Shown here piece by piece: positions 8,904 to 10,665 of a DNA stretch of 10,665 nt. Origin of the DNA: Gemmatimonadota bacterium (GTDB taxonomy: Bacteria > Gemmatimonadota > Gemmatimonadetes > Longimicrobiales > Gaopeijiaceae); assembly GCA_026713345.1 (NCBI GenBank), contig JAPOOQ010000208.1, forward strand, positions 1 to 10,665. The letters are read 5' to 3'. The notes below the pieces were generated by a model. That model was not told the DNA's origin. It was given only the letters and a program-made list of their open reading frames with translations, and ran no database searches. The position numbers and the translations under genes are program-made. How positions within the stretch are numbered: the stretch's first letter is position 1; each line of letters starts with the position of its first letter.

Positions 8904-8945
8904 TTGTACTATAGACATACTATTTATACTATATCTATATATACA
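8904..8945 (+). promoter_or_regulatory. AT-rich putative promoter/operator of the integrase gene
   Basis: This island stands out from GC-rich surroundings. It holds three TACTAT motifs at 8907, 8918 and 8927 (steps of 11 and 9 bases, about one helix turn). A plausible promoter is TAGACA (8912-8917) with TATATA (8936-8941), 18 bases apart, giving a leader of about 90 bases before the integrase ATG. The phased motifs could also bind a regulator or directionality factor. Confidence 0.5.
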
Positions 8946-9039
8946 GTGTTTTGCGTCGAGCGACCGCCGGGCCTCTTCGCCAATCCTGCCCTTGGCAAGC
9001 GTCAGAACCGGCAGTCCTTGATAACTGGAGGGATACCCG

Positions 9040-10212
9040 ATGACGCGCCCCAAGCGGCTCACCGCCAGGTTTGTTCGGGGCGTGAAGCGTGCTGGACGTT
9101 ACGGGGATGGGCGCGGCGGGCATGGGCTCTCGCTGCTGGTGAAACCCACCAAGGCCGGGCGGCTGTCCAAGACCTGGGCGCAGCGGCTCCGGATCAACGG
9201 CAGGGGCGTCAACATCGGGCTCGGGTCCTATCCGGTGGTGACCCTCGCGGAAGCGCGCAGGGCGGCGCTCGAGAACCGGCGGGCGACGTTTCAGGGGCGG
9301 GATCCGCGCGCGGGCGCCACACCCACGTTCGCGCAGGCGGCACGGTACGTGATCCGCCTGCGCCGCGCCTCCTGGCGTCCGGGCAGCAAGTCGGAGGCAC
9401 AGTGGAATGCGAGCCTGGAGGCCTATGCCTACCCCGTGGTCGGGGACGTTCCGGTGGACGAGGTCACGACGGCCCACGTGCTGGCCGTGCTGACGCCCAT
9501 CTGGAACGGGAAGCGGGTCACGGCCCAGCGGCTGCGGAGCCGGATCAGCTACATCATGAAGTGGTGCATCGGCGGCGGCTACCGGAACGACGATCCCGCC
9601 GGCGAGGCCATCACCGCCGCGCTTCCCCATAAGGTCAAGCGCAAGCGGCACTTCCGGGCGCTGCCGCATCAGGAGGTGGCGGGGGCGGTCGCGAAGGTGC
9701 GAGCTGCGAAGTCCTGGCCGGGGATCAGGCTGGCGCTCCAGTTCCAGGTGCTGACGGCGGCCCGCGCGGCCGAGGTGCGCCGGGCGACCTGGAATGAGAT
9801 CGACCGGGAACAGCGCGTGTGGACGGTGCCCGCGAAACACATGAAGTCCGGACGCAGGCACCGGGTGCCGCTGTCGACTCAGGCCCTCGATGTGCTGCGC
9901 GAGGCACGCAAGCTCCCGGCGGCCTCGAAGCTGGTGTTCCCTTCCCCCCGCGGCGGGACGATGGGGCGCAACGCGCCGGCCACCCTCGCGCACCGTCTCG
10001 AGCTCGGATGCGTGCCGCACGGGTTCCGGTCCAGCTTTCGGGACTGGGCGGCCGAGACGGAGGTCAGCCGCGAGGTGGCGGAAGCCGCCCTGGCCCATGT
10101 CGTCCAGGACCCGGTCGAGGCGGCCTACCGGCGCACCGATTTCTTCGAGCAGCGGCGTGCCGTGATGGAGCGGTGGGGGGGTTATGTCATGAATGGGACC
10201 CCCCTTGTGTAA
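9040..10212 (+). CDS. Tyrosine recombinase / P4-type integrase
   Basis: This 390-aa integrase starts at an ATG with TGGAGGG (9026-9032) 7 bases upstream. Residues 1-88 resemble the DUF4102-type arm-binding domain: basic, with G-D-G-R-G-G-H-G-L-S-L and G-L-G-S-Y-P-V-V-T-L-A-E-A-R. Residues 93-190 are the SAM-like core-binding domain, and 205-380 the catalytic domain. The catalytic set is complete: Arg242 (L-T-A-A-R-A-A-E-V), Lys269 (H-M-K-S-G), His327 and Arg330 (H-G-F-R-S-S-F-R-D-W), His353 and nucleophile Tyr363 (A-A-Y-R-R-T-D). Length is typical of the family, so it is probably active in site-specific integration and excision. It ends in a double stop TAATAG, directly before an AT-rich block and the second lipoprotein copy. 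No tRNA gene, the usual target of this type, is nearby. A run of seven G (10175-10181) lies just after the Tyr363 codon. No excisionase gene is visible. Confidence 0.95.
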   Translation: MTRPKRLTARFVRGVKRAGRYGDGRGGHGLSLLVKPTKAGRLSKTWAQRLRINGRGVNIGLGSYPVVTLAEARRAALENRRATFQGRDPRAGATPTFAQAARYVIRLRRASWRPGSKSEAQWNASLEAYAYPVVGDVPVDEVTTAHVLAVLTPIWNGKRVTAQRLRSRISYIMKWCIGGGYRNDDPAGEAITAALPHKVKRKRHFRALPHQEVAGAVAKVRAAKSWPGIRLALQFQVLTAARAAEVRRATWNEIDREQRVWTVPAKHMKSGRRHRVPLSTQALDVLREARKLPAASKLVFPSPRGGTMGRNAPATLAHRLELGCVPHGFRSSFRDWAAETEVSREVAEAALAHVVQDPVEAAYRRTDFFEQRRAVMERWGGYVMNGTPLV

Positions 10213-10361
10213 TAGCGATAAAGTTATTGTATTATCATTTGTGATGCCCCTGGGTGCCCCGTTTGACAGTGTGCAAGCTTGTATGCTGGAAGTGATAACC
10301 AATTTGCAAGCAAACTCATATATTTGTGACACAATTGCAGTTATGCGGACATCCGGGCACT
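10213..10361 (+). other. AT-rich block between integrase and second lipoprotein copy (possible attachment-site arm)
   Basis: About 150 bases are AT-rich compared with the GC-rich genes. They hold short repeats: ATTTGTGA at 10237 and 10322, TGCAAGC at 10272 and 10305, TGCCCC twice at 10245-10260. They also hold palindromes TTTGC-AA-GCAAA (10303-10314) and TTGTG-A-CACAA (10324-10334), and a consensus-like TTGACA (10263-10268) without a well-spaced -10. Position next to the integrase stop and composition fit the P-arm of an attP, with arm-type and bending-protein sites. This is inference. The same stretch is also free of stops in the frame of the downstream copy from an ATG at 10193. Confidence 0.45.
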
Positions 10362-10665
10362 ACGGGGTCTCCGTCACCCTGAGCAGCGGCGCTGCAACCA
10401 CTACCAGTGGCGGTGGGCACTACTCTTTTCTAGATGTTGAGGGTGGAACCTACACCATCACGATCAGCGGCTACCCGGACGATGCCAGCTTCAGCGCCAC
10501 CACGGCCGAAGTGACCATCACCACCTCCGGCCAGATGGCCGGCGCGAACTTCAGCGGGGCCTGGATCCGCACCGCCAGCCTCATGGGCATGGTGACCGTC
10601 GAAGGCACGGGCCTTCCGGGCATCACCGTGAGCGTCTCGGGGCGCCAGGAAGCGCAGATGCTGAC
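10343..10665 (+). CDS. Second lipoprotein copy, signal-less 5' end, runs off the window
   Basis: An open frame of 107 codons reaches the window edge. From 10362 it matches lipoprotein codons 44-145 without gaps: roughly 35 mismatches in 304 bases, and 14 differences in 101 residues by eye. It covers all but the first strand of regulatory-like unit 1 and the start of unit 2, in the same order, so it is a true paralogue start and not an internal repeat. The first 43 codons, with signal peptide and lipobox, are replaced by AT-rich DNA. The nearest ATG (10343) has no clear Shine-Dalgarno. The frame stays open back to ATG 10193, which overlaps the integrase end; that longer product has V-Q-A-C at residues 27-30, a poor lipobox, after a modest hydrophobic stretch. 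With no stop or frameshift in the visible part, it is either a silent cassette, a gene restored by excision, or a gene with a replaced leader. Confidence 0.75.
   Translation, partial: MRTSGHYGVSVTLSSGAATTTSGGGHYSFLDVEGGTYTITISGYPDDASFSATTAEVTITTSGQMAGANFSGAWIRTASLMGMVTVEGTGLPGITVSVSGRQEAQML
10362..10392 (+). repeat. 31-bp perfect direct repeat, right copy (possible att core)
   Basis: Identical to 131-161. The left edge coincides exactly with the end of the AT-rich block and the start of homology to the first gene. Codon phase is the same as in the left copy (second base of a codon: GAC there, TAC here), so a crossover here keeps the frame. An att function is inferred. Confidence 0.5.

Noticed and set aside
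8739..9632. A 297-codon + strand frame spanning the DnaQ-like tail, the AT island and the integrase start
   Set aside because: It crosses two better supported genes in another frame and its translation is Arg/Gly-rich shadow sequence.
8943..10272. Shared ACAGTGT at 8943-8949 and 10266-10272 on both sides of the integrase
   Set aside because: A 7-base match between two ~150-base regions is expected about once by chance.
8843..10361. tRNA gene as the usual target of this integrase type
   Set aside because: I looked for a cloverleaf and a T-loop (GTTCRA-type) sequence in the spaces around the integrase and saw none.

Overview
The window is GC-rich DNA from an unidentified Gram-negative bacterium. 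It encodes a very large lipoprotein made of stacked beta-sandwich repeats, with codons strongly biased to G or C in the third position. Together with the cadherin-like and Calx-beta-like repeats, this resembles marine or host-associated MAG lineages such as Gemmatimonadota. That placement is a guess from style; no marker gene is present.

Layout: (1) 1-7821 is one 2,606-codon gene for a secreted lipoprotein. It has a lipobox Cys20, five ~87-aa carboxypeptidase-regulatory/SdrD-B-like repeats, a long central region with more such domains, eight ~97-aa cadherin-like beta-sandwich repeats and four Calx-beta-like repeats. A strong GC hairpin (7902-7929) follows it. (2) 8015-8842 encodes a DnaQ-fold protein that has lost most DEDDh catalytic residues and ends in a single hydrophobic helix. 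(3) 8904-8945 is a small AT-rich island with phased TACTAT motifs, probably the integrase promoter/operator. (4) 9040-10212 is an intact tyrosine recombinase of the P4/DUF4102-arm type with all six catalytic residues. (5) 10213-10361 is a second AT-rich block with short repeats, directly after the integrase. (6) From 10362 to the window end the sequence again matches the start of the large lipoprotein gene (about 88% over 304 ungapped bases). It lacks the signal-peptide segment and stays open to the window edge.

The most interesting point is the geometry. A 31-base perfect direct repeat lies at 131-161, just inside the first gene, and at 10362-10392, exactly where the AT-rich block next to the integrase ends. 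The repeats are in the same codon phase. Removing the 10,231 bases between them would join the promoter, signal peptide and lipobox of the first gene in frame to the second body. I propose that this is an integrase-borne cassette that swaps the whole ectodomain of a surface lipoprotein while keeping the host's expression and export signals. A tandem paralogue array with ordinary homologous recombination, or a chimeric assembly, are the main alternatives.
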